A stretch of DNA of 64,000 nucleotides, from contig VWND01000064.1 of assembly GCA_009599575.1 (NCBI GenBank), positions 1,550,001 to 1,614,000 on the forward strand, written 5' to 3'. This document shows positions 1 to 11,213 of this stretch, piece by piece. Both the position numbers and the translations under genes were made by a program. This DNA comes from Blumeriella jaapii (lineage: Eukaryota; Ascomycota; Leotiomycetes; Helotiales; Drepanopezizaceae). The notes under the pieces were generated by a model. It did not search any database and was not told the DNA's origin. It saw only the letters and a program-made list of their open reading frames with translations. Each line of letters opens with the position of its first letter. Position 1 is the first letter of the stretch.

Positions 1-1438
1 AGATCCGTACTCTGAGCCAAGGCGATTGAGGAAGTGCTGGACGAATACCATGAGACAATGCGCGTAGACGGTCTCTTGGAGGCTTAGTTTACCACTTGCA
101 AACAAAGGCTGGAACTTGTTCTGGGGAATACAGTAGAGCAGCGAGATCTCCTTGGTAATCTGGTGAATCGAAGCCTCGAGAGGAGGAAACTTCAGCTTCG
201 CATCAGTGTTTGGAGCTGGCTTGAGGTAGAGACAGATGACTGTGATGCCGTTGCTAAATTGCTCGACATACTTTCTGGAGCTCGTTACGCCGTAGTAGTG
301 GTAGAGGTCGGAAAGGGCGCTAAACATGCCTACAGCGGTTTGGCGACGAAATGCAACAACAAGTCTCTTCTCCTTTGAATCCTCGATGTCGAACACCTCG
401 ATGACAGGCCCACTTCTTGAAACCGCGAGCTCAATGACATCTTGGTAGATCTCTTTGGTATTCTTGGTAGCCTTGGCAAGAAAAAGGCGATCTGCAATGA
501 CCTCGAGACGGGTCTCCTTAGGGGAAGGGTTTGAGTCGACAAACAGGCACTCGTAGACGAAGTAACATCTCATAGTCGTCTTGGAATGTGCAGCACCAGT
601 CAATTTCATGGGCGATCTAAAAGTCTCCACGCGGAAGATGCTCTTCGCGGAAGCGTCGAGGTACTTCTCCTCTAGACGGTGTTCGTAACGAGGGCCATCG
701 AGGTTAGTGATTCCAGGCTCGCTGGTGTCAATGTAGATGGCGTGATCAGAAGCCTCCATGTCGAGTCTAATCTCTTTTCTTCGGTCCTCTCGTGCAAATG
801 CCGCGATCTTGGCCGCGTAGAGAGACACGATGTTGCTCACAATCGCATCAACGGTTTCCAGCTTGAAGTAGACATCGTCGATGCCCAGTTCGTTGTAGAA
901 CCAGGAAATCTGCTCGTCAATCAAAGGCTCTGGAATCCAAGAGCTCGCCTGGAGTTTAGCCTTTACTATTTGGAGAGTTAGTTATCATTTTGGGTGGCAT
1001 TGAGCTTGAGAGTGCGAAACCGGAACGAGTGCCAAGCGTTCTCTTGGGAATTACAGGATCGAGAGGTAAGCTCCCCTGAGCCAATTGCAGATCTAAGACT
1101 CCTCTGATTGAGATGCCAGACCTGCTCTGAACCCCACCGTGGAAAAGGAGATACTGCTTACCATCGACTATTTGCATTTGCTTTCCCTCGAATTCAGGAG
1201 CAACATATCCTACCGTAGCCGACCGCAAGATCCTGTGTCCGTTGCCATTGCCATTCTTCCCGTTCTTGTAGGGAACGCTGAAGTGGGCAGGTTGTGGAGA
1301 GGGTAGTCGATCAGAGCCTTTGAGGCCATCATAAGCCTTGGGAGTGGGTCCACGGTTTGGGGTGGTCATGTTGTCGTCCTCTGGGTCAGCTTTAAAGCCA
1401 ATTGGTTCACTGAAGCTTGGAAACTGTGAACCCGTCAT
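1..1438 (-). CDS. GDH2: NAD-specific glutamate dehydrogenase, N-terminal part (runs off window)
   Basis: Oxidative deamination of glutamate to 2-oxoglutarate with NAD+, the large (about 1,000-residue) fungal enzyme used when glutamate serves as carbon or nitrogen source. Only about 413 residues lie here; the catalytic domain is beyond position 1. Recognised from the N-terminal signature RILRSATVGYVAPEF and the following segment WIPEPLIDEQISWFYNELGIDD, both typical of this family. Exon 1 is 1438-1162; the donor GTAAGC (1161) and acceptor with branch CTAAC end an intron of 196 nt (966-1161); exon 2 is open from 965 to the edge. The start is the ATG at 1438 (MTGSQF); an upstream in-frame TGA excludes extension. 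A pyrimidine-rich strand (minus) lies just upstream. Assignment is secure, the start slightly less so because an in-frame Met follows at MTTPNRG. Confidence 0.9.
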
Positions 1439-3011
1439 GTCAGCTGTCTCGATGTTCAAGGTCTTTGCCGTGGTGAGGTTCGAGTCCAATCGTCAGAAAG
1501 AAAGAAGAAAAAGAAAAGAAAAGAAAAGAGCAGGATCACTGTTGCTCGTCTAGCTGCGATGGGTGAACAATGCTCGAGGTAGGCACGAAGGATGTCTCCA
1601 GAACCACAAACAGGGAAGAGCAGCAGCAAAGAGAGGAAAAAGTAGGTACTAAGCGTGTCGGGCAGCGTCTCTGCCACGGACAGCGAGCGCATAAGTAGCC
1701 ATTTTCGCGCAACTCACGTGTTCTTATCGGAGCAGTGACGACACGAAACAGCCGACCCGGAGTCGTGCACGTACGAGGCGGTATGAAATCGTCCGTAGCT
1801 CTATCTCAGTAAGTAGGACCGGCGGAGTTGATCTACCGTCCAAGTCAGCCCTGAGCCGCAGCGCCTCTCGCTCTCGCCGAGGGTCTTGTACGTGATAGGA
1901 GCGATAAGAAAAGGTTCGTGCCGGGGTGGAATGCAGGAACCGAGACAGCATACCGACCAGATGGTACGGTGCTGTAGGAGTAACCATGTACTTACTTGGA
2001 AGTGATACGGTTCCGTTCCTGCTGCTTGGTGCCGTAGGTAGCGCCAGACGAGATACTTATGTCCCGGACATACAAGGGCTGAGTCTATCCCCACGCCTGT
2101 AATCGTTGTCTCAGTCCGACACGTCTGACGTAAACAAGACCGAGATCATGAATGACAAGAGAGCAGGCGGGTGGGTGCGTGGGTGGGTGAGTAAAAACGT
2201 AAATAAGTAAGGGAGCAAGATGCCAAAACCCGAGGCGTGAATAGTATAGTAGTAGAGGTAGTAGAGCAGCTAAGATTGTGGTCCGGGCCGTGACCAGCAC
2301 GCTGCTGTGCAAGGGTGGATAAGGTAAGGTCAGTAAGGTCAGGTAAAAGGATCGAAAAGATGATGTGGAAGAACAATTGATGCAATGCTCGTGTTTTGTT
2401 TGGGATCTGCTTGGACCTCGACCTTGACGTTGCATACGAATTGGAACAATCGTGTCTTCGAAGGGGGGAAAGACGGCCTTTATAAATTGTCATCGCATTG
2501 CAAGTGTTGACGCTAAGGCTCCGCTACCCGCTTTGCCCTGAAACGACTTAGTGAGAGCGTAGTGATACCTCATCAGGCTTAGCTCTCGCAGCGCATGACC
2601 GTCATGTCTATTTCGGGTGGGGCGGGTTCCATCGGTTTGATGGTCCAGAGGCTCAAGTCCTGCCGACGAGGATGACTCAGCATCGAAATAATCCTCCAGC
2701 GTCAGACGCTCCATCAACCCCGCCACCAAGCATTTCGGAGGGGTAATCAGAACTCAGCAGATGCACCCCCAAGAACCGCACAGTCGGAGAAGCTGATCTC
2801 GCACAGTACCGCACAGTACCGCACAGTACTTACTGTCTAGTTGCTGTTACACATCGCCCACCGGCTGAGGGGTGCGGGACATCTAGCGCTTCCCCGGCTT
2901 TTGTCAACTGACTGTCGGTGGCAGTGACAAGCTTCTCTTCCTCCAGAGCCGCAGCCCATCTCTGGCCTTAACAGCTCAGCTGCCGCGAGCGCTTTTCTAT
3001 TACGTTTCCAC
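1439..3011. other. Intergenic region between divergent GDH2 and kynureninase
   Basis: No convincing gene is seen; open frames on the minus strand (1801-2094, 2085-2493, 2490-2729) are low complexity and lack family features. A polypurine stretch on the plus strand (1496-1530) sits directly upstream of GDH2. Three copies of the 10-mer CGCACAGTAC run in tandem at 2800-2829, a member of the GTACAGTAC motif family found across the window. The region probably holds both promoters. Confidence 0.6.
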
Positions 3012-4720
3012 ATGTCATCCGACGGCCATCACACCCAGCACGCGTAGTAAGTGGTCCTCCCCCGCGTACGACGAGACAATTACAGACGGAGTGTCGTGTT
3101 TTCCGGCTTGGATGAGGTGCTGTTTGCAACTCGCTGACCATGCTCGTGTGTAGCAGCAGCAGAGAGCATGCCGTGTCTCTCGATGCCGAAGACGCCTTGA
3201 AGCACATCAGGAGCGAGTTTCTGATTCCCTCCAAGGCGCAATTGAGAGCCAAGTCGTGGCCTGAAGCGGGTAAGTCAGCCGACCTCTTGGCCACATTGTT
3301 GAACCTTCGACGCTGAGCCATGGCCGAAAAGCTCGTGACCCGTCCGGATCAGAGGCCTCTGTTTACTTGTGTGGGAATTCCCTGGGCCTGCAGCCGCGTC
3401 GCGTTTCGACACGTATGCAGCAGTATCTGACAACCTGGGCCTCACAAGGAGTCTATGGCCATTTCAAGCCTCTGGCGGAGAGTCCTCTGCCCGCATGGCT
3501 CGATGCCGACACGAGAGCGTCGGCATGCATGGCTCCCATCGTCGGTGCGCTTCCTTCCGAGGTTGCGGTCATGGAAACATTGACCGCCAATCTCCACCTG
3601 CTCATGTCGGCCTTTTACAGACCAGAAATCAAGGGGCGTCATAAGATTATCATCGAGAGCCAAGCCTTCCCGTCTGACTATGTAGGCACTCTGTTTTGTT
3701 TTGTTTTGTTTGCTTGTTAGTGGTACTGGGTGCCCAAAGCTCATCTTCAACTCCACGGTTGTGATCCATCAGACCATGTTTGGCACCTCGCCTACTGTCA
3801 TTAACAACATCTAGTTTGCGGCGGAATCCCAAATCCGTCATCACGGCCTTTCGCCAGAGACTTCACTGATAACAATTGAAGCGCCCGCTCTCCCTCAGCC
3901 CCCTCTTTCAACATCCCACGTTCTTTCCATCATCAAGAAGCACGGCTCGACTACAGCCCTGCTGCTCCTCCCCGGCATCCAATACTACACAGGCCAATTC
4001 CTCGACATCCCGACCATCACGGCTGCCGCTCACGAACAAGGCATCTTCGTGATCTGGGATCTGGCCCACGCAGTGGGCAACGTGCCCCTCCAACTCCACG
4101 ATTGGAACGTCGACGCCGCGGCGTGGTGCAGCTACAAGTACCTCAACTCGGGGCCCGGTGCCGACGGGGGGCTGTTCGTGCACGAGCGCAACGGGCAAGT
4201 TACCACGGAGAATGGCAAGAAGGTCTTTGTGAATAGATTGAGCGGGTGGTGGGGGAGCGACAAGTCATCGCGCTTCGCCATGGACAACAAATTTGTTCCC
4301 ATCCCCGGCGCTGCGGGGTTCCAGCTCTCCAACCCCTCCATCTTAGATATCACGAGCATCAATGCGTCTCTCGAAGTCTTTGCTCTCGCTGGCGGTATTG
4401 GTCCCTTACGCGAGAAATCTCTGAAACTCACTGCTTACCTCGAAAAGCTTTCGATAGGTATGAAAGAGTATCAAGAAAAGCTGTTTGAGATCATCACGCC
4501 TAGAGAGCCGGAAGCGAGAGGAGCGCAGTTGAGTCTGAAGCTGGAGCCGGGATTGCTGGACAAGGTTATGGAGAGCTTGGGAGAGAGAGGGGTGGTTGTT
4601 GATGAGAGGAGACCGGATGTTATCCGCGTTGCTCCTGCACCGCTGTATAACACGTTCACAGATTGCTGGGACTTTGTGGATGTGTTCAAGGGGGCACTAC
4701 AAGATGCTGTGAAGCGATGA
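3012..4720 (+). CDS. BNA5: Kynureninase (L-kynurenine hydrolase)
   Basis: PLP enzyme cleaving kynurenine or 3-hydroxykynurenine to (3-hydroxy)anthranilate and alanine, in tryptophan breakdown and de novo NAD synthesis; cytosolic. Four exons: 3012-3046, 3154-3269, 3353-3681, 3815-4720, with introns of 107, 83 and 133 nt, all GT-AG. The joined frame gives 461 residues, the usual family length. Diagnostic segments are YLCGNSLGLQPR near residue 57, the aspartate of IWDLAHAVGN (D242) and the cofactor lysine in CSYKYLNSGPG (K268). The very short first exon (11 codons plus two bases) was chosen because it reads MSSDGHHTQHA and joins in phase to SSREHAVSLD. Intron 3 carries a GTTTT repeat at 3692-3710. 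Diverges from GDH2 across 1.6 kb. Confidence 0.93.
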
Positions 4721-5089
4721 TGGAATGCCATGATTATGAGGATCTGAGAAGAACGGATTATGTTAACGGTGCGACGGATAGATGAGAGCAGACCAGCTCT
4801 ACCTTAATAAGGGACAATACAATGGATGGAATTCTCGATGGGAATGTAAACAAATAGCACCTGTAAGCTATGTTGCTCAAAAAAGGGTGGGTTTCACTAG
4901 CCGCACGGTATTTCTCCGATCTCGCCAAGCATGTTCCCACGTGGCGTGTACAGTACAGTACCTTGCAGCCCACCACCGCCACTACTCTAAGCATGTACTT
5001 CTACTTAGCTCCAGGTGTCTACAGTACAAACAGTACCCTTCTTTTAAACTTTTCCCCGTCTTCGCAACGTCAAGTAAGTCAACACAACA
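4721..5089. other. Intergenic region with GTACAGTAC motif
   Basis: Short spacer between kynureninase and the DUF1640 gene. It contains GTACAGTACAGTAC at 4948-4961 and two looser copies near 5020-5035, within 150 nt of the next start codon. A CT-rich stretch (5040-5065) precedes the ATG, as is common in fungal 5' leaders. Confidence 0.6.
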
Positions 5090-6478
5090 ATGTCCACCAT
5101 CCGCCTCACCTTCCTCTACCCGCACCTCTTCCGCGCTTCTCGATACTGTGAATGGCTTACAGCCGGCCCTGCAATCTTCCGAATACCGCACCCAAGATGT
5201 CCATCTCAGGTCAAAGGCGGCGCAAGAGGCAGTGGAAGCAGGTGTTTTACCACCGCCAGGAGGCGGCAAGATCAGTTCGTCAAGAGACATGGGAAAGCCG
5301 TGGAGCCGCTCCTGGTAAAGGAGGAAAGCGGGGAGGGAGTGAAGGGCAATACATCTGAAGAGAAAGAGGGAAAGAAGGACGGAAAGCCAGCGCAGATTGC
5401 TTTCGAGCCGGACGGAGCTGCTGCTATAAAGCCGAAGGGAAAGCAGTCAACCGAGCCCTCATCTCCAGCACCGCTGTCGGAAACGCAGGCTGCGACTCGA
5501 TTGCCTGGCGATGCCGGACACCCAGCCACTTCGGCTCGAGGGAAGGGGGGACAGGAGGGCAAGTCGAAGGATGGACCCAAGGACACGGTGCTTCGTATGC
5601 CGCCCGCCGAAACGGCGGAGGAGGAGAATGATAGCAAGCCCCCGCATCTGCAGACGCCGCCGTATGTGCACCATTTCGATACGTACACGCTGGTGCAGCA
5701 GGTCGAGGCGGGCGGGTTCACGGCAGCGCAAAGCGTGACGGCTATGAAGGCTGTGAGGGGGCTACTAGCGCAGAACTTGGATGTGGCGAGACGCGGGCTG
5801 GTTAGCAAGAGTGATGTTGAAAATGTATGTTCTTCCTCTCTACGTTGAACATTGGTAGAGGGGTGCTGATGCGCGGGAAAATAGGAGACGTATCTATTTC
5901 GGGCGGCTGTCTCCGAGCTTAAAACCGAGATACAGAATACGCGGAAGAAGGATGAAGAGACGATGAGGAGGGAGAGAACACTCTTACAGCACGAGGTCGA
6001 CATCTTGAATCAGAAGCTTACGCAGGAGCTGCTGACGCTGAAGGACGATTTGAAAGGCATGTTTGATGACCGGAAAATGTCTGTCCGGTCAGAGCAGCGG
6101 GCTATGGAGAGCAAGGTACATTTTCCTCCCTCTCTCCCTTTTCTCGCCTACGATCCTTTTCCAGCGGCGAGACTCCTCGGCTAACGAGACGCCCAGATCC
6201 AAGAGCTCAACTACAAGATCACGGTCCTCCTCAACAGCGACAGCAAGTCCGAGATCGAAGGCCTGCGCTGGGTCCTGACGCGCCGCTCTGTCATGGGCAT
6301 CCTGTTCATGGCTTTCATGGTGCTCACGTCGCTGCGCTACGCGAGCTACAAAAGCCACGAGGACGAATTCCGGATGAAAAAGAAGGGGGACGAGGTTGCA
6401 AGGCCGGAGGCGGGTAGTGGCTTGGACGGGGGCGTGCAGACGCAGGTGGGGGCCGCGGAGATTCTGGCTGCGAATTAG
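5090..6478 (+). CDS. Mitochondrial DUF1640 / CCDC90-family coiled-coil membrane protein
   Basis: Member of the DUF1640 family (yeast Fmp32, animal CCDC90/MCUR1), inner-mitochondrial-membrane proteins linked to respiratory-chain assembly and calcium uniporter regulation. Exons 5090-5824, 5885-6115 and 6197-6478 (introns 60 and 81 nt) give 415 residues. The first 60 residues are basic and hydroxylated, fitting a mitochondrial presequence. Residues about 60-190 are low-complexity Lys/Glu/Gly/Pro linker. The family domain begins at HHFDTYTLVQQVEAGGF, includes the ALLAQNL-like helix, a long heptad-rich coiled coil (about 245-335) and one C-terminal membrane segment (VMGILFMAFMVLTSLRYA). The exact role in this fungus is not known; the family call is firm, function by analogy only. 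Confidence 0.85.
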
Positions 6479-7156
6479 GAGGTGGGTGCTAGGGGCGTTG
6501 CCGGAAGATATAAAGGTGAATGGAAGAGATGTCTAACGAGGAACATTCCCAGGCTCTGTAGTAAAGTACAGTACCTACAATAAATTAGGTAGATTAGAGA
6601 GAAAAGATACCCGAATGTCTTCCAACCTTGATCAAGCATAATTGGTCTTGTGCTATAATCATACCTCTTCCATTTCCTTTCTTCTAGATGTGTTAATCTT
6701 GTGTATACACCAGTAGATAGATGCTCTAAAAGCTCGGAAAGACTTGTCATCATGTGATAGTAGGCCTCCTCGGAGACTAGTTTTTCCGACCCACTGACTA
6801 AGCGAGCCATGACCTCCAATTTTTTTATACTGGAAGTCTCGCCAGTCAGAATTACAATAATACAAGTCACAGTCTACTAAACACGCTTCCATTCTTTCTA
6901 GCCTCCAGTGAGGGTTTCTACCGATTTTTCGGCTATGCACGACAGTTGTGCAAGGCTGTCGCTTCTGAATCCACCACTTCTTCTATTCCAAACCAAGTAG
7001 GAAGGAAGGAGTAAGTATGTACCTTGTAGTAGGCCGTGTTTGGCTCGCACACTTTGTGTAAATGCATTTATTATCAAAGGGAAAAGCTCGCATTGCTTCA
7101 AAAGCTTGACGCATGCACGTTTTGGAAATACTCGTTTGGCCAAATCGTTAATATAC

Positions 7157-7239
7157 AGCTAATAGTGGGCTGCCTTCCCACATTTATTCTGCGGGCACTC
7201 GAATATCTGTGGGAAGGCAGCCAGCCCACTGTTAGTTGA
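7157..7239. repeat. Imperfect inverted repeat / hairpin
   Basis: Left arm from 7157 includes AGTGGGCTGCCTTCCCACA (7164-7182); right arm 7208-7239 is its reverse complement except for a 4-nt GGCT insertion and a few mismatches. The loop is about 25 nt (7183-7207). The arms extend through AGCTAATAG / CTGTTAGTT. The geometry fits a small-RNA-like precursor or a tiny MITE relic; transcription is unknown. Confidence 0.7.
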
Positions 7240-8138
7240 TGAAGTGAAGATCAAAAGTGAAATGCGAAAGTTCGGTTACGAAAAAAGCGCTTGCACGTGC
7301 GATGGATGGAAAATCTTTTTCTTGGAATAACAAAAACAACGGCCAAATGCGAGCGGTTTTCGTTTTATTAAGGACCTATTCTGAGCAGGTTGATTGGGCA
7401 CCTACTTCCATGTTCCAACATCAGAGTGCGGAAAGGCTTAGGCGTATAAGCCGAACACAATCTAAGTAATTAACGGTATTGCAAGGTACATAGATCCGGG
7501 CCGGGAAAAAAAAAGAAAACATTGCTACGTGATCTGGAAGATATTTGTACTTTTACACTTGCAAGTGACTGCCTTACGGCTATTTGTTGATCTTTCTTAT
7601 TTCATAGTAAAAAAAAAAATCATTAGCGGTCAGTAAATTAGGAGTTTTATTTACCAGAAAATTTTCACAAAAAGAAAGTCTCAATCTGTGAAGGAGACAA
7701 TTGGTTACAAAACAATAGTTGACAGTACTACGAAAGTTGGTAACAAGGTCCAGAGAGTTTCGTTCCAGAATTCAAAGGTAAAAACCAAAGAAACAAATAA
7801 GCATTGCCGTTAGGGATTCCCAAAAGAAATTGCAATGCTTGTCTGACAGATACCTACGGAACTTACACTCTTCCACTTAGTGCTAATTCTTTATTCCTAT
7901 TCTGAGGATTTCCGGAGTACCGTTTCTCTCCCTGGTGTCTTCTAGTTCTGGTAGGTAATTACCAACAGAATCCGAAAAACAAACCCTACAATTCTCGGTT
8001 CCGGTAGCACAAGTAGAGTCATAAACTGATTCACCTCTTCCCGATCATCGTTCCTTCCGATTCACTCGAGCGTTACAAGAATTCACCACAAACACACATC
8101 CCGCTTGCATTACACGAGATGGTGTGATCTTTTTTCCT

Positions 8139-8158
8139 TTCGATATAAACCCCTTCTC
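8139..8158 (+). promoter_or_regulatory. Promoter-like block, copy 1 (TATA plus CT-rich tract)
   Basis: An exact 20-nt match to 12756-12775 containing TATAAA and followed in both places by a CT-rich tract and, about 25-40 nt on, CAACG. No intact gene follows here. It looks like the preserved core promoter of a duplicated, now decayed unit. Confidence 0.4.
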
Positions 8159-10265
8159 CCCTTTCTTTTTCTTCATCTTACAACGCAGCTAAAAAGCCCG
8201 GATGCGAAAGCATGGTTTTGGAAACACTCCTGGGATTCTAAAAATTGCTTTGACATCATGGCTTTATGGCTTGGAACTGGGCTTTTTTTTTTCTGTCTCA
8301 GGATGAAAATCTTGCTTTCGAGAAGTTCTGGGGGTATTGGATTGTTCCGAGAGAAAATAAATAAATGTCAGCATTGCTGAATTGACAACACGCGTTGCTC
8401 AATTCTTGTTGTCAATTCTTATTTCCATTAGAGGCGTAGATACACTCCTGGTTAAGAAAAGTTCCACTTGTGCTTTTTTCTTTTATAACCATCGGACAGT
8501 CTCAAAATTTAAGGAATTCTAACTGATTTGCGTGGTTAAAGTGGCGATCTGATATAACAGAGGCGGTCACAAATCTCGCTTACCTTTAGCGCATCATCTT
8601 GCGTAAGGAGTCGAGATCACTGCCACAAGGTACCTTGGTTTAATTTGGTCAGGTATCAAGTCCTGAGGGATACGAATCTGGGCTTACCACGACGGAGCAT
8701 TGGCTCTGGCCCTCGAATCTGTGGAAGCAATTCAGGTCGACTCGTTGGAAGAATTCTGATTAAATCTCAGACTCATGCGCAAGTTGTTTGTATCTTAACC
8801 ACTGATGTTAGCATTTTTACTGTGGTGAAAATGCAAGGATATATTCGGGCTCGGTATATTGTATCTGCGACGAATGCGTTTGTGGTAGAATATGTCCGGC
8901 GTACCATATGAAAATCAAGCCATACAGAGGCACACATTCTCACATCAGCATTCTCAAAGTCACAGCTCCCCGCTCGCTCAACCCAATCATACCTATGGAT
9001 TGAGAATTGACCCAAAAGTTGACAAAGTCGGTGATCGATATTATCTTATACAGGACTAGATGGAAGCGTGTTTGCAGTGGTGGAAAGAGTACTTTCATCG
9101 CTGGTAGGAAGTTTTGGGGGATGACATTGGATCCAGCTGGAGCACAAGTCGAGATTATCATGCAGCAAATCTTGGAGGTTGAGAAGGAGCGGTGCAACTG
9201 TTGGAAACATGCCCGTTGGCAGGAAATGAGTGTAGCGCTGACCACGTATGAAGCAAGCTATGCGCGTTCGATACAATCAGCTGACCTAAATCACAGACAT
9301 GGGAAGGAGCTGATGGGCTGTCTCACAGCAGTAAGACTCCTGGCTAAAAGGATAACTTTATTCTAGCTGGGTTCTAGGGCTGCGGTGAAAGTCCTCCTCC
9401 TTCAATGCTTTCAAGTTCGTGTTCCAAAAAAAATCCATCACTGGACTACTGAATGAATGTTACGATCGTACGCTGAGGAGGGCATCTAGATGCTGGTAAA
9501 TTTTCTCGTGGCGAAAGGTATCGCTAAGATGATCCGGTAGATAGTCACATTCTATTCTAGTGCTGATCAAGACAATAGAGGAACGTCTCAAGACCAAGGT
9601 CCAAACATAGTTGACATGCTCTAAGCTTCCAACAGACTCAAGTGTTATCACATTAGAATCCAAGCTTCATTTCGAAGTTTGTCGGATCCCGAACTGCCAT
9701 AATAAGCACCATATCTCACGCGTGGCAGTGTGTTTTCCACGTGAGGCTTTCCAGGTAAAATCACGGATGGGCTTCATCCAAATTCAGTGATCCGCCAAGC
9801 ATACCGTGCTTTCCTCAGACTGCGAATGATGACTTGTCTGTCTAACCGCACAGAGTTCCACAGTCACCACGCCTCGACAGAGAGCCGTGCGTTGCGTGGG
9901 TTACCACGTTCCGGGCTTTTGTTTCGACGTTAGTTTCGATAGTTCTCATCTCCTATGCTTCTTCTCTCGAACGTATACTAAAAGTCTTTATACCGAAAAT
10001 CTTCTTAACTCAACAGGATATTGTACGGAGTCGATGGTCCTGCAAGCGCAGCAATCCACAGACCCAGTTTCGCTTCTTGAGCGAATCAAAGCATCTGGTG
10101 TATTTGCGTACGTTAGACCTGTCAGACTGCAGGACCCAACAAGCACTCCGCCATATGGCTTACCACACTTGAGCCCAATTTAGTGCATCTGACAATATCT
10201 CGAACTAAATGCGGTCTCTGATGGCTGCATTCCTCGTTCGGGCGCGGTTCTCGCGAAGAATAAAG

Positions 10266-10273
10266 TATATAAG
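10266..10273 (+). promoter_or_regulatory. TATA box of the cupin gene
   Basis: TATATAAG about 170 nt upstream of the cupin start, followed by a CT-rich leader (10310-10400) such as precedes highly expressed fungal secreted-protein genes. Confidence 0.55.
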
Positions 10274-10442
10274 ATGCCCTTCACTTCTTGCGTTGCTATT
10301 ATCCATCGTACAGTCACATCCTTAAAAACATCCTCATCCGTTTTCTTAAACTCTTTTCCTTTGATTTCATCTTCTCCTTGATCTTCTCCTTGATAATATC
10401 ATTTCATCGCTACCAGTCCTCCAGCCAAATCAATCTCTCAGC

Positions 10443-11213
10443 ATGCTTTTCAACTCAATCATCGCTGCCGCCATCCTGGCCTACACTGCCGCTGCCGCTC
10501 CAACCGAGCCATTCAGTACCGCAACCCCCCCTGCTTCATCCGCAGCACCAGCACCGGCGCCAGTTGATACTCTTCTGACCCAGAAGCTGTTCCTTGCCGA
10601 TACCGCGGCTGATAGATTCAGTCTCCTCCAAGATGCCCAGTTCAAATTCCCCTTTGACGACCCAACCAAGAGGGGCATTGGCGGAAAGGGAGGAGACCTG
10701 ATCGCTGCCAACCGCAAGACCTTCCCCGCTCTCGTTGGAACTGGCTCAGGAATGGCAGTCGGCTTTCTGGGAGCTTGTGGCTTCAACACTCCTCACGTCC
10801 ACCCTCGCGCTACTGAGCTCCAGATCGTCACCCAGGGCCGTCTACAAGTTGAGATGGTGCCCGAGAACGGCGTCTTCAACACACCGGGCAACGCTCAGAG
10901 CGGCCGCCGTGTCATCAAGAACACCATCAACGCCTTCGAGATGACCCCCTTCTACCAAGGCTCCATCCACACGCAGTTCAACCCTGACTGCGAGGACGCT
11001 GTCTTCGTCGCTTCCTTCAACTCCGAGGATTTCGGTGCCGGACAGGTCCTCGACGAGACGTTCCAGTTCAGCCCGAACGTGATCACAGCTGCCTTCGGAC
11101 AGGCAATCGACGGTGCTGATGTTGATAATTTCAAGGCTGCGATCCCGGCGTCTATCGCAAACGGTGTCCAGGAGTGTCTCCAGAAGTGCAACATCAAGAA
11201 GCGCAGCTTTTAA
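10443..11213 (+). CDS. Secreted cupin (germin / spherulin-1A-like)
   Basis: Single exon, 256 residues. A signal peptide is evident (hydrophobic residues 4-18, Ala-rich cleavage region AAAAP), followed by a Pro/Ala/Thr-rich linker to about residue 42. The cupin_1 domain follows. Motif 1 is seen as GFNTPHVHPRATELQIVTQG with metal ligands H118, H120 and E125, and motif 2 as PFYQGSIHTQFN with H176. The domain is of the germin/spherulin type, in which a beta barrel binds manganese or another metal; some members are oxalate oxidases or superoxide dismutases, others have no known activity. The C-terminus has a Cys pair (CLQKC). The gene stands alone in an AT-rich block with a strong TATA box, suggesting regulated expression. 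Substrate cannot be inferred. Confidence 0.88.
   Translation: MLFNSIIAAAILAYTAAAAPTEPFSTATPPASSAAPAPAPVDTLLTQKLFLADTAADRFSLLQDAQFKFPFDDPTKRGIGGKGGDLIAANRKTFPALVGTGSGMAVGFLGACGFNTPHVHPRATELQIVTQGRLQVEMVPENGVFNTPGNAQSGRRVIKNTINAFEMTPFYQGSIHTQFNPDCEDAVFVASFNSEDFGAGQVLDETFQFSPNVITAAFGQAIDGADVDNFKAAIPASIANGVQECLQKCNIKKRSF

Larger units (their letters stand above)
6479..10442. other. AT-rich gene-poor block
   Basis: About 4 kb without a credible gene. Composition is visibly AT-richer than the flanks, with frequent stops in all frames. It holds a GTACAGTAC copy (6566-6574), a hairpin at 7157-7239, several A or T homopolymers (7505-7515, 7610-7619, 8285-8293) and a promoter-like block (8139-8158) repeated at 12756. 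An open frame of 119 codons at 9007-9366 is unrecognised. The appearance fits old, mutated repeat DNA. Confidence 0.55.

Noticed and set aside
9007..9366. 119-codon open frame (plus)
   Set aside because: Isolated in AT-rich DNA, no recognisable domain or flanking exons; could be a gene relic but cannot be supported.
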